From: Pseudomonas fortuita
GTDB taxonomy: Bacteria > Pseudomonadota > Gammaproteobacteria > Pseudomonadales > Pseudomonadaceae
Length of the DNA: 64,000 nt
Assembly (NCBI RefSeq): GCF_026898135.2
Contig: NZ_CP114035.2
Location: forward strand, 1,095,501 to 1,159,500
Reading direction: 5' to 3'
The translations under genes were made by a program, and so were the position numbers. Of the stretch, positions 32,285 to 41,087 are shown in pieces. Each line of letters opens with the position of its first letter. Within the stretch, counting starts at the first letter, position 1. The notes beneath the pieces are model-generated. The model had not been told where the DNA came from. It ran no database searches and saw nothing but the letters and a program-made list of their open reading frames with translations.

Positions 32285-34360
32285 TCAGGCAGTCCCGATC
32301 TCCCCGCCATCAATCCGCTGAATCACCACCGTCGAAGCCCGCGGCCTTACCTTGGTTCCGGCCGGCGCAGCATCGATCGCCTTGTCGGTATACGGCCAGT
32401 TCCCCGGGTGCTGAATGTTCACGAACAAGGTCTTGTTGTCCGGGGTAAAGGCAATCCCGGTCACTTCGCAGTCATTCGGCCCAACGAAGAAGCGGCGCAG
32501 GTCCACCTGGTTCTGTGCGTTCACCGGCACCTGCTTGCCGGTGGCGTCCACCAGGTCGGTAGGGATCACCGCCAGCAGTTGGTCGTTGGTGTAATCGGTG
32601 AGGGTGCTCTCGCCGTTGTCGGTCTCGAACCACAACACGCCACGGCTATCGAAACTCATGCCGTCGGGGCTGGCGAACTGGTTCAGTTCGGTCAGGCCGG
32701 AGCGGTTGATGTCGGCGGTACCGGCCGCGTTGGCGCCGAACACGAAGATGTCCCAGGTAAAGCTCAACTGGTCGTCGCTGTCATGCCAGCGAATGATATG
32801 GCCGTGGCGGTTCGGGCCGCGCGGGTTGGCCGCATCGACCTTCTCCGGGGTGCGCGCGCTGTTGTTGGTCAGGGTCAGGTACACATCGCCGTTCAGCGGG
32901 TTGACCGTGGTCCATTCCGGGCGGTCCATCGGTGTTGCACCCACGGCATCGCCGGCACCCCGGGTGTTGAGGATGATGCCCGGCAGGTCACCATACAGCG
33001 CACCCAAGGTGCTACCGCCCGTGGTGGCAGTGGCCACATCCAGCAGCAGCCATACACCGGTGCCATCGGCATTGAAGCGGGCCACGTAGAGTTTGCCCTG
33101 GTCCAGGTACTTGGCGCCGGTGGCCAGGCGGTCCGCCGGAGTGGCGTCGGCGGCATCCCACACGGCGGTGGACACCCACTTGTACAGGTACTCATTGTTC
33201 GAGTCGTCACCCATGTACCACACCAGCGGCTTGCCGGCGACAGGCAGGCCTGGTGCGCAGCCCTCGTGGCGGAAACGGCCCAGGGCGGTGCGCTTGGTGG
33301 CCAGGGTGCTGCTGTTGTACGGGTCGATCTCGACGATATAGCCGTAGGTGCTGGCTTCGTTGCGGTAATCGTCGGTAGCGCTGGCGCCCTTGACGGTCAC
33401 ATCGAAACGGGCGAATTCGTCAGCCACTTCAGTGCTGTCACCGGCAGCGCTTTCCCACTTGTACTGGCCGCTGGAGGTGCCTACGCCAATGCGGCGCTGG
33501 TCTTCGGGGCGGGTGCCCTTGTTGACGAAGATGCCCGGCCAGTTCTCTTCACAGGTCAGGTAGGTGCCCCACGGGGTATAGCCGTTGCCGCAGTTGTTGT
33601 TGGTACCGCGGCAGTGGGTACCGGCGGTGGAGTATTTGGTCTTGACGTGGTCGGTGCCGCGCAGCGGGCCGGTGATTTCCATGCGCGAAGCCGTGGTGAA
33701 GCGGCGGTTCAACGGGTCGTTGTCGACCACTTGCCAGCGGCCGCTGACTTTCTGCAGGCGTACCACGCCAGCGCCATGGGCATTGATTTCCTTGCGCACC
33801 TCCTCGACCGGGCGCTTGCCGTTGACATCGGTGGTCGGGCCGGCCGGGTGCAGGGCGGCGGTGTCGATGTACTCGAAGTTGATCGCCAGCAGGCCGTCCT
33901 CCGAGCTGCCGTTGATAGGGAAGAAGTGCATGCCGTCATGGTGCATGCCCATGGCGTTGGCCTGGTCGGTCGAGGTGTTGCTGCCGTCGGGCTTCCATGG
34001 GTTGGCGTTGCTGTTCAGTGGCGTGCCCCAGGGCGCCAGCACGTAGGCGCTGTAGCCGGCGGCAACCACGCAGGCGTCGGTACGCGAGCCGGGGATGGAC
34101 TGGAAGCCCAGTGCCAGTTTCGGCACCTCTGGCTCGGTGACAGGCGGCTCGGTCACCGGTGGTTCGGTGACCGGATCATCGTGATCGGAACCACCACCGT
34201 CGAAGCAGCCTGTCAGGCCGGTACCGGCGATCATGGCGATGGCGGCGCCCAGGCTGCCGCGCATCACGCTGCGGCGGCTCAGGTAGGCGTCCATGACATT
34301 GGCCATCGGCATGTTGCCGCTGTGGTTCCGGTCCAGGTTGTCGCCGGTATCTCGACTCAT
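32285..34360 (-). CDS. uxpB: PhoX-family alkaline phosphatase with Tat lipoprotein-type signal (UxpB-like)
   Basis: This 691-residue protein belongs to the PhoX/DUF839 phosphatases, which use calcium and iron to release phosphate from esters. The N-terminus has a twin-arginine motif SRRSVMRGSLG (Arg29-Arg30), a hydrophobic stretch and LTGC at residues 49-52, a lipobox-like sequence. A Pro/Glu/Thr repeat (VTEPPVTEPPVTEPE) links to the catalytic domain, in which LTCEENW (Cys270) is the metal-site segment of PhoX. From memory, P. putida UxpB is a phosphatase secreted by the Xcp system under phosphate limitation and encoded here. A candidate Pho box lies upstream (34400-34433). Confidence 0.88.
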   Translation of the reverse strand: MSRDTGDNLDRNHSGNMPMANVMDAYLSRRSVMRGSLGAAIAMIAGTGLTGCFDGGGSDHDDPVTEPPVTEPPVTEPEVPKLALGFQSIPGSRTDACVVAAGYSAYVLAPWGTPLNSNANPWKPDGSNTSTDQANAMGMHHDGMHFFPINGSSEDGLLAINFEYIDTAALHPAGPTTDVNGKRPVEEVRKEINAHGAGVVRLQKVSGRWQVVDNDPLNRRFTTASRMEITGPLRGTDHVKTKYSTAGTHCRGTNNNCGNGYTPWGTYLTCEENWPGIFVNKGTRPEDQRRIGVGTSSGQYKWESAAGDSTEVADEFARFDVTVKGASATDDYRNEASTYGYIVEIDPYNSSTLATKRTALGRFRHEGCAPGLPVAGKPLVWYMGDDSNNEYLYKWVSTAVWDAADATPADRLATGAKYLDQGKLYVARFNADGTGVWLLLDVATATTGGSTLGALYGDLPGIILNTRGAGDAVGATPMDRPEWTTVNPLNGDVYLTLTNNSARTPEKVDAANPRGPNRHGHIIRWHDSDDQLSFTWDIFVFGANAAGTADINRSGLTELNQFASPDGMSFDSRGVLWFETDNGESTLTDYTNDQLLAVIPTDLVDATGKQVPVNAQNQVDLRRFFVGPNDCEVTGIAFTPDNKTLFVNIQHPGNWPYTDKAIDAAPAGTKVRPRASTVVIQRIDGGEIGTA

Positions 34361-34399
34361 CAGGGTGTCCTTGTAGTGGCTGAGTTAGAGGAACCCGCG

Positions 34400-34433
34400 A
34401 CTTTAGGGGGGAAATATGATGATTGATTGGCAG
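34400..34433 (-). promoter_or_regulatory. Candidate PhoB box and -10 for the PhoX gene
   Basis: Read on the minus strand, CTGCCAA-TCAA-TCATCAT (34433-34416) resembles two PhoB half-sites (CTGTCAT) at 11-base spacing. TAAAGT at 34405-34400 follows after 10 bases, the distance expected between a Pho box and a -10. The second half-site matches only at TCAT. Confidence 0.42.
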
Positions 34434-34499
34434 AAATGTTAAGGGGCTTTTAAAACGGCGCGCTCTTAGAAATTACACTGACAGATCAATTTGGAATTG

Positions 34500-34528
34500 C
34501 TGTCGGATTTCTGCCATCAAACTGTAAT
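34500..34528 (+). promoter_or_regulatory. Triple PhoB-box direct repeat upstream of the uxpA-gsp operon
   Basis: Three CTG-led heptamers, CTGTCGG (34500-34506), CTGCCAT (34511-34517) and CTGTAAT (34522-34528), are separated by A/T-rich tetramers ATTT and CAAA. This is exactly the 11-base period of PhoB half-sites (consensus CTGTCAT). The last repeat ends 28 bases before the operon's first start codon. CAACAT at 34539-34544 is a weak -10 at the expected distance. Confidence 0.68.
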
Positions 34529-34556
34529 GCCAACGCCGCAACATCCGGGGCCCTGA

Positions 34557-36224
34557 ATGGTGCGAAAAAGGATGGCGGGTGCGATGGCGAGCAGTGTGCA
34601 CAGGCGCGAAGTGATCGGCTGGATGGGTGTCGGGGCATTGGCACCGCTGCTCGGCGCCTGTTCCGCCTTCCCTGGGCAGCAGGGCGGCAACGCCCGGCTC
34701 GACCTGCTGTACGTGGCCGATACCCTCGATGCCCGCCAACCCGGCCAGGCCGTGGTGCCAGCCACCCGCCTGGGGCCGGTCAGCCACCTGGGCCGCGCGC
34801 CGTGGATGACCGGTAGCAGCGCCAGCCTGGCCTACCCGCAGCTGGCGCCGCTGCTCGATGCCAGCCAGGCAACATCAGCCCAGCTCGGCGGCTATGCGGT
34901 GCTGGCGGCCCTGCTGGAGCAACTGCGCGGCGAGGCCGGCGCAGGCAACAGCCTGACCCTGGAGAATGGCCAGGGCTGGAACGGCAGTGGGCTGGCCTAC
35001 CTGACCCAGGGCGAGAGCGGGGTGCAGGGCAGCCAACTGCTGGGTATCGAAGCGCGGGTCAGCAGTGACGAGCGTGTGCTGTGGCCGCAACGCAGCACAG
35101 GGCTGTATCGCCAGGCGGGTGCAGTTAGCCTCGGCGCCGGCCTGGCGGACGGGCAACGCCAGGCCCTGGGCCTGGAAGCCTTGCACGTCTTCGAGCGCGG
35201 CGGCGCCCGGGTTGCCGTGGTCGGCGTGACCGACCCCTACGCCCAAGACCAGAAAGCCTCTCTCAAACAGTGGTACCAGTCACTTCAGCCGGTCTTCGAG
35301 CAGGCCCGGCGCGAGGCCGACCTGGTGGTGGCCATGGCCGATGTCGGCACCGGCCCCGGCCTTTGGCTGGCCGAGCGTGTGCCCCACATCGATGTGCTGT
35401 TGTGCGCCCGTGGCCAGGACCTGTGGCCGGCGCCCGTCGAGGTAACCCAAGCCAGTGGTCGCCGGGTACCGGTGCTGTTCGCCGGTTGCCGGGGCAGCGG
35501 TGCGTTCCGCCTGCGCTGCCAGCGTGTGGCCGGGCAGTGGCACTTCGACGGGCGTTTTTTCCCGGCCTTTGAACAACAACTGGCGCCTGCCGCGCAGCTG
35601 CGCGTCGCGCCATTGCAGGCAGAGCTGCGCCAGCAACGTGCCGGCCATGCGGCGTGGCTCGACCAACCGCTGGCCCGTGCGCCTCAGGCCTTGTGGCGCC
35701 GCGATACCCGTGGCGGTAGCTGGGACCGCCTGCTGCATCAAGCCTTGGCCGATGACAGCAGCATGCCCGTGCTGTTGCCGGGCCTGCGTTACGACTACCC
35801 GCTGCCCGCAGGTGCATCGATCACACGCGAACACCTGATCAGCCTCACCGGTGGCTACCCGGCGCCGGTGGTCGAAGCGCCGGCCCGGCAAGTGGAGCAA
35901 GTGCTGGAGAACGCGGCAGAGCAGTTGTTCGGTGACCCGCTGTTGCTGGACAACAGCCAGGATCTGCCCCGCTGGCAGAGCCAGGCTTGGCGCGTCAGCT
36001 ACAGCCCGCAAGGCAAGCGCGTCACTGGGCTGGAGCCAGTGCAGGGCCTGTGCCGCACCTTCGGCCTGCAGTTTGAAAGCCAGGCTGGCGAACCCCTGTG
36101 GCAACGGGTCGAAGCCTGGCTCGCCCGGCAGCGTGGCGACTGGCAGCTGGCACCGCTGCAACTGCCCGAAGTGCGTTACGTGCAGGGGCATCCGGGCTGG
36201 CACCCACGGCAGTTGGCCTCGTGA
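34557..36224 (+). CDS. uxpA: SoxB/5'-nucleotidase-like lipoprotein lacking metal ligands (UxpA-like)
   Basis: This 555-residue product has a twin-arginine-like signal (HRREVIG, Arg16-Arg17) ending in the lipobox LGAC (Cys35). Its layout follows SoxB/UshA metallophosphatases: YVADTLDARQPG for the DxH motif, ENGQGWNGSGLAYLTQG for the GGDTWQGSG motif, and ERVPHIDVLLCARGQDLWPA for the GGHTHD motif. However, every expected His/Asp/Asn metal ligand is replaced, so it is probably not an active hydrolase. It is the first gene of the gspC-N operon, directly behind the triple Pho box. From memory it corresponds to P. putida UxpA. An alternative start is the ATG at 34584, with AAAAAGGA upstream. Confidence 0.8.
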   Translation: MVRKRMAGAMASSVHRREVIGWMGVGALAPLLGACSAFPGQQGGNARLDLLYVADTLDARQPGQAVVPATRLGPVSHLGRAPWMTGSSASLAYPQLAPLLDASQATSAQLGGYAVLAALLEQLRGEAGAGNSLTLENGQGWNGSGLAYLTQGESGVQGSQLLGIEARVSSDERVLWPQRSTGLYRQAGAVSLGAGLADGQRQALGLEALHVFERGGARVAVVGVTDPYAQDQKASLKQWYQSLQPVFEQARREADLVVAMADVGTGPGLWLAERVPHIDVLLCARGQDLWPAPVEVTQASGRRVPVLFAGCRGSGAFRLRCQRVAGQWHFDGRFFPAFEQQLAPAAQLRVAPLQAELRQQRAGHAAWLDQPLARAPQALWRRDTRGGSWDRLLHQALADDSSMPVLLPGLRYDYPLPAGASITREHLISLTGGYPAPVVEAPARQVEQVLENAAEQLFGDPLLLDNSQDLPRWQSQAWRVSYSPQGKRVTGLEPVQGLCRTFGLQFESQAGEPLWQRVEAWLARQRGDWQLAPLQLPEVRYVQGHPGWHPRQLAS

Positions 36225-36646
36225 CGCTGGCCTCGCGCGTTTTCACCGGCGTTGGCCTGACCCTGGCCGGTTGGCTAGCCGCCCAGTGCGTGCTGCAACT
36301 GAGCCGCCAGCCGCAACCGGCCATCGCGCCGACGGCCGCCGCCAACCCGCTGCCCGGGCTGATGGTCGGGCACTGGCAAGCGCCCATCGACGATGGCGCC
36401 ATCGCCATTACCCGCCTGCCATTGCACTACCTCGGCGGCCTCAGGGCGCAGCCGCTGTCTTCCAGCGTAGTGGTGCTGCGCTACGGCCAGCAGGTGCGCA
36501 CCCTGGCCCGCGGTCAGCGCCTGGCGCCGGGGATCGTGCTGCAGGACATCGACACCGATGGCCTGATTTTCAACAACCAGGGGCGGCGTGAACGCTTGCC
36601 CTGGCCGCCACGCCCCGCCGTGACCGGCTTCAAGCGGCAAGGATGA
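36221..36646 (+). CDS. gspC: Type II secretion protein GspC (XcpP), short form
   Basis: This 141-residue inner-membrane protein links the secretin to the inner-membrane platform. A single membrane helix (about residues 8-28) is followed by a Pro/Ala linker and the homology region (about 55-125; LPLHYLGGLRAQPLSSSVVV and GIVLQDIDTDGLIF) that binds the secretin N0 domain. The usual C-terminal PDZ or coiled-coil domain (making 230-300 residues) is absent. It starts with GTG overlapping the previous stop codon (GTGA). Confidence 0.82.
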   Translation: MTLASRVFTGVGLTLAGWLAAQCVLQLSRQPQPAIAPTAAANPLPGLMVGHWQAPIDDGAIAITRLPLHYLGGLRAQPLSSSVVVLRYGQQVRTLARGQRLAPGIVLQDIDTDGLIFNNQGRRERLPWPPRPAVTGFKRQG

Positions 36647-36649
36647 ACG

Positions 36650-38416
36650 ATGCCTGTTAGATACTGCGTGGCCGCCGTGTTGAGCCTGGCCCTGGCCACA
36701 GGCCTGCCTGAGGCCCGCGCCGAAGAGCCAGTGTTCGATGAAAATGGTACGCCGATGTACGAGGTGAACTTCGTCGACACCGAACTGGGCGAGTTCATCG
36801 ACAGCGTGTCGCGCATCACCGGCACCACCTTCATCGTCGACCCCCGGGTCAAGGGCAAGGTCACCGTGCGCACCGTTGACCTGCACGACGCCGATGCCAT
36901 CTACGACATCTTCCTGGCGCAGTTGCGCGCCCAGGGCTACGCCACCGTCGACCTGCCCAACGGCAGCGTGAAGATTGTCCCCGACCAGGCCGCGCGCCTG
37001 GAGCCGGTGCCGGTGGAGGCGGTTGGGCAGCAGGGCGAGGGCAGTGACAGCGTGGCAACTCGGGTATTCAATGTGCGCAACGCCGCCAGCGAGCAGGTGC
37101 TGGGTATCCTCAAACCGCTGATCGACCCACGGGTGGGGGTGATCACCCCGTACCCGGCGGCGCACCAGCTGGTGGTAACCGACTGGCGCAGCAACCTGGA
37201 CCGTATCGCCAGCTTGCTGCGCCAGCTTGACCGCCCTCAGGAAGCACCCGGCAGCGGCAGTACTCAAGTCATCTACCTGCGCCACGCCAACGCAGGTGAA
37301 GTGGTCAAGGTGCTGCGCGGGCTTGGTCAGGAAGGCATGGCGCCGGCTGAAGGCACGGGCGAAGGCGAGGGAAAGGACAGGCCGGTGATGGCCGCTGCCG
37401 GTGCCCCGGGCATCCGTCTGGAGTACGAAGAAGGCGCCAACGCCGTGGTCATGGTCGGCCCCGACAGCGAGCTGGCCGCCTACCGCACCATCGTCGAACA
37501 GCTGGACATCCGCCGCGCCCAGGTCGTAGTGGAGGCCATCATCGCCGAGGTGTCCGATAGCAGCGCCCAGGAGTTGGGCGTGCAATGGCTGTTTGCCGAC
37601 GAAAAATTCGGGGCCGGCATCGTCAATTTCGGCAGCAATGGGGTAAACATCGCCAACATTGCCGGGGCTGCTGCCGGCGGTGACAACCAGGCCCTTGGCG
37701 ACCTGTTGTCCGCGACTACCGGCGCCACGGCGGGCATCGGCCATTTCGGCGGCGGGTTCAACTTTGCCATGCTGGTCAATGCGCTGAAGGGCAAGAGCGG
37801 CTTCAACCTGCTGTCCACGCCTACCCTGTTGACCCTGGACAATGCCGAAGCATCGATCCTGGTCGGCCAGGAAGTGCCGTTCGTTACCGGCTCGGTGACG
37901 CAAAACAACGCCAACCCCTACCAGACCATCGAGCGCAAAGAAGTCGGGGTGAAGCTGCGCATCAAGCCGCAGATCAACATCGACAACAGCGTGCGCCTGG
38001 ACATTGTCCAGGAAGTGTCGTCGATCGCCGAGTCCAGCGCGGCCAGTGACGTGATCACCAACAAGCGCGAGATCAAGACCAAAGTCATGGTGGAAGACAA
38101 TGGCCTGGTCATTCTCGGCGGCCTGATCAGCGACGAGTTGAGCACCAGCAACCAGCGCGTGCCGCTGCTCGGTGACATCCCTTACCTGGGCCGGCTGTTC
38201 CGCTCCGATGCCAGCAAAAACACCAAGCAGAACCTGATGGTGTTCATCCGCCCGCGCATTCTGCGGGACGGGCCGAGCCTGGCCGGGCTCAGCGAAGAAA
38301 AATACCGCACCTTGCAGCAGACCACGCCATTGCAACTGCCGGACCTTGCCGAGGGTACGCCGCTGTTGCAGGTATTCCCCTCCAGCCGCGCGCGCCTCGA
38401 AGGCGGTGCCTGGTGA
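36650..38416 (+). CDS. gspD: Type II secretion outer-membrane secretin GspD (XcpQ)
   Basis: This 588-residue secretin forms the outer-membrane channel. It has a signal peptide (ARAEE at about residue 24), an N0 domain (about 38-112), one N1-type repeat (about 128-195), an N3-type repeat (about 205-290, starting [18 protein letters not shown]) and the secretin core ending [17 protein letters not shown]. Compared with PulD or XcpQ one N-domain (N2) seems to be missing, which explains the short length. No C-terminal S-domain is obvious. It begins 3 bases after gspC. Confidence 0.93.
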   Translation: MPVRYCVAAVLSLALATGLPEARAEEPVFDENGTPMYEVNFVDTELGEFIDSVSRITGTTFIVDPRVKGKVTVRTVDLHDADAIYDIFLAQLRAQGYATVDLPNGSVKIVPDQAARLEPVPVEAVGQQGEGSDSVATRVFNVRNAASEQVLGILKPLIDPRVGVITPYPAAHQLVVTDWRSNLDRIASLLRQLDRPQEAPGSGSTQVIYLRHANAGEVVKVLRGLGQEGMAPAEGTGEGEGKDRPVMAAAGAPGIRLEYEEGANAVVMVGPDSELAAYRTIVEQLDIRRAQVVVEAIIAEVSDSSAQELGVQWLFADEKFGAGIVNFGSNGVNIANIAGAAAGGDNQALGDLLSATTGATAGIGHFGGGFNFAMLVNALKGKSGFNLLSTPTLLTLDNAEASILVGQEVPFVTGSVTQNNANPYQTIERKEVGVKLRIKPQINIDNSVRLDIVQEVSSIAESSAASDVITNKREIKTKVMVEDNGLVILGGLISDELSTSNQRVPLLGDIPYLGRLFRSDASKNTKQNLMVFIRPRILRDGPSLAGLSEEKYRTLQQTTPLQLPDLAEGTPLLQVFPSSRARLEGGAW

Positions 38417-39864
38417 TGCTGCCCTATCGCCAGGCGCGGCAGAGCGGGGTGGCCATGACCACCACGGAACAGGGCTGGCAGCTGTGGCTGCGGCCCGACG
38501 CCGACAGTGCCCAGGTGCAGGAGCTGCTGCGGGTGCATGGCCAGCCGTGCAGGCTCGAATACCTGGAACCTGCCGTGTTCGATGAGCGCCTCGGCCAGCT
38601 GTACCAGGCTGGCGATGGCGCCACTGAAGCGTTGATCGAAGGCATTGGCGACCAGGTCGACCTGGACAGCCTGATGAGCGAGATGCCGCAGATCGAAGAC
38701 CTGCTGGAAAGCGATGACGAAGCCCCGGTAATCCGCCTGATCAATGGTCTGTTCGGCCAGGCCCTGCGCCTGCGTGCCTCGGATATCCATATCGAAACCT
38801 TCGAGCAAAGCCTGGTGGTGCGCCTGCGGGTCGATGGCCACCTGCGCGAAGTGTTGCGCCCGCCACGTGCGCTGTCGGCCATGCTGGTGTCGCGGATCAA
38901 AGTCATGGCACGCCTGGATATCGCCGAGAAGCGCCAGCCCCAGGACGGCCGTATTACCCTGCGCGCGGCAGGGCGTGAGGTGGATGTGCGGGTTTCGACC
39001 CTGCCCGGCATTCATGGCGAGCGCGTGGTCATGCGTGTGCTCGACAAGCAGGCCAGCTTGCTGGCGCTGGGCAACCTGGGTATGCCGCCCTCGGTATTGC
39101 AAGGCCTGCGCAGCTGCCTGGCCCGCCCCAATGGCATCGTGCTGTCCACCGGCCCGACCGGTTCAGGCAAGACCACCACCCTGTACGCCAGCCTCAACAG
39201 CCTCAACGATGGCAGCCGCAACATCCTCACTGTCGAGGACCCGGTGGAATACGCCATCGCCGGCATCGGCCAGACCGCTATCAACCCGCGTGCGGGGCTG
39301 ACCTTTGCCAGTGGCCTGCGTGCGATTCTGCGCCAGGACCCGGACGTGATCATGCTCGGCGAAATCCGTGACCAGGAAACCGCGCAGATCGCCGTGCAGG
39401 CCAGCCTGACCGGCCACCTGGTGCTGTCCACCCTGCACACCAACAGTGCCGTGGGCGCGGTGACCCGCCTGCGCGACATGGGCATCGAACCGTTCCTGAT
39501 TGCCTCGTGCCTGCGTGGGGTGCTGGCCCAGCGCCTGGTGCGGCGCCTGTGCAGTTGCGCCGTAGCGCAGCCGCTGCAACATGCCGAGCGTGGCCTGTGG
39601 CCGGAACTGGCGGCGCTGGGTAGCAGCTACCACGCGGTGGGCTGCGAGCTGTGCCAGGGCAGCGGCTATGTCGGGCGCGTGGGCCTGTACGAATTCATCG
39701 AGCTGGATGCCGGGCTGATCGGCTTGCTGTATGACGGCGCCAGTGAACTGGCCATGCAGGATTACCTGGCCGAACGCCGGCAGAGCCTGGTCGCGATGGC
39801 CAGCGACTGCCTGGCCCGTGGCGAGACCAGCCTGGCCGAAGTGCTGCGCGTGGTGCAGGGCTAA
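38416..39864 (+). CDS. gspE: Type II secretion ATPase GspE (XcpR)
   Basis: This 482-residue cytoplasmic ATPase powers pseudopilus assembly. It carries an N1E-like domain that binds GspL, then SDIHIE, the Walker [11 protein letters not shown] (about 246-255), the Asp box, Walker [14 protein letters not shown], and the His box (STLHTNSA). The C-terminal zinc motif is unusual: LCSC (CxC) where CxxC is expected, then CELC. Starts at 38413 (GTG), 38416 (ATG) and 38455 (ATG) are possible; the ATG at 38416 overlaps the gspD stop by one base. Confidence 0.93.
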   Translation: MLPYRQARQSGVAMTTTEQGWQLWLRPDADSAQVQELLRVHGQPCRLEYLEPAVFDERLGQLYQAGDGATEALIEGIGDQVDLDSLMSEMPQIEDLLESDDEAPVIRLINGLFGQALRLRASDIHIETFEQSLVVRLRVDGHLREVLRPPRALSAMLVSRIKVMARLDIAEKRQPQDGRITLRAAGREVDVRVSTLPGIHGERVVMRVLDKQASLLALGNLGMPPSVLQGLRSCLARPNGIVLSTGPTGSGKTTTLYASLNSLNDGSRNILTVEDPVEYAIAGIGQTAINPRAGLTFASGLRAILRQDPDVIMLGEIRDQETAQIAVQASLTGHLVLSTLHTNSAVGAVTRLRDMGIEPFLIASCLRGVLAQRLVRRLCSCAVAQPLQHAERGLWPELAALGSSYHAVGCELCQGSGYVGRVGLYEFIELDAGLIGLLYDGASELAMQDYLAERRQSLVAMASDCLARGETSLAEVLRVVQG

Positions 39865-39867
39865 CCC

Positions 39868-41070
39868 ATGCCGACCTATCGCTACCTGGCCGTGGACCTC
39901 ACCGGCAAGACCCGCAAGGCCAGCCTGCAGGCTGACAGCGAACGCCATGCGCGCCAGTTGCTGCGCGAGCAGGGCCTGTTTGCCCGCCAGTTGCAGCGCC
40001 AGGACATCAGCAACCGGCAACCCCGGCGCCAGCGTCTGAGCCAGCCCCAACTGTGTGAGCTAACCCGTCAATTGGCGACGCTGACCGGTGCCGGCATCCC
40101 CTTGGTCGATGCCTTGGCCACCCTTGAACGCCAACTGCGCCAGCCGGCCCTGCACAGTGTGCTGGTGGCCCTGCGCGGCGCTCTCGCCGAAGGCCTGGGC
40201 CTGGCCCGCAGCCTGGCCCGCCAGGGGGCGCCGTTCACTGGCTTGTACTGCGCGTTGGTCGAGGCCGGCGAACGCTCCGGACGCCTGGCACAGGTGCTGA
40301 CCCGGCTGGCCGACCACCTGGAACAGGTGCAACGGCAACAACACAAGGCGCGTACTGCGCTGATCTACCCCACCGTATTGATGGGCGTATCGCTTGCCGT
40401 GGTCATCGGCCTGATGACCTTTGTCGTGCCCAAGCTCACCGAACAGTTTGCCCACGCCGGGCAAAGCCTGCCGCTGATTACCGCGTTGCTGATCGGCCTG
40501 AGCCAGGGGCTGGTGCACGCCGGGCCCTGGTTGCTGGGGTTGGCGCTATTGACGGGTGGGCTTGGCACCTGGCTGCTGCGCAAGCCGCACTGGTGCCTGC
40601 GCCGTGACCAGTTGCTGCTGCGCTTGCCGCGTATCGGCAGCCTGTTGCAGGTGCTGGAAAGCGCACGCCTGGCGCGCAGCCTGGCGATTCTCAGCGGCAG
40701 TGGCGTGGCCCTGCTCGAAGCCTTGCAAGTGGCCACCGAAACCGTCGGCAACCGGCGCATACGCCTGGCCATGGAGCAGGTGCGCCAGCAAGTGCAGGGC
40801 GGCACCAGCCTGCACCGTGCCCTGGATGCCAGCCAGCAATTCCCGCCGCTGCTGGTGAACATGGTCGGCAGCGGCGAGGCCAGCGGCACCCTGGCCGACA
40901 TGCTCGAGCGTGTGGCCGACGACCAGGAGCGTGGCTTTGCGCGCCAGGTGGATACCGCCATGGCACTGTTCGAACCCCTGATGATCCTGGTGATGGGCGC
41001 CGTGGTGCTGTTCATCGTGCTGGCGGTGCTGCTGCCGATCATGCAACTCAACCAGGGCCTGCAACTGTGA
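39868..41070 (+). CDS. gspF: Type II secretion inner-membrane platform protein GspF (XcpS)
   Basis: This 400-residue polytopic protein is the platform core, with two homologous cytoplasmic domains and three membrane helices (about 170-190, 215-240 and 370-395). The start MPTYRYLAVDLTGK, the FTGLYCALVEAGERSGRLA and LLVNMVGSGEASGTLADML repeats, and the end AVLLPIMQLNQGLQL are family hallmarks. It follows gspE by 3 bases. Confidence 0.94.
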   Translation: MPTYRYLAVDLTGKTRKASLQADSERHARQLLREQGLFARQLQRQDISNRQPRRQRLSQPQLCELTRQLATLTGAGIPLVDALATLERQLRQPALHSVLVALRGALAEGLGLARSLARQGAPFTGLYCALVEAGERSGRLAQVLTRLADHLEQVQRQQHKARTALIYPTVLMGVSLAVVIGLMTFVVPKLTEQFAHAGQSLPLITALLIGLSQGLVHAGPWLLGLALLTGGLGTWLLRKPHWCLRRDQLLLRLPRIGSLLQVLESARLARSLAILSGSGVALLEALQVATETVGNRRIRLAMEQVRQQVQGGTSLHRALDASQQFPPLLVNMVGSGEASGTLADMLERVADDQERGFARQVDTAMALFEPLMILVMGAVVLFIVLAVLLPIMQLNQGLQL

Positions 41071-41087
41071 ATACAAGGAGCACTGCC

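Noticed and set aside
32408..34426. A 672-codon open frame antisense to the PhoX gene
   Set aside because: The PhoX frame carries clear family motifs, a Tat signal and a ribosome site; the opposite frame is Gly/Val/Ala-rich with no domain.
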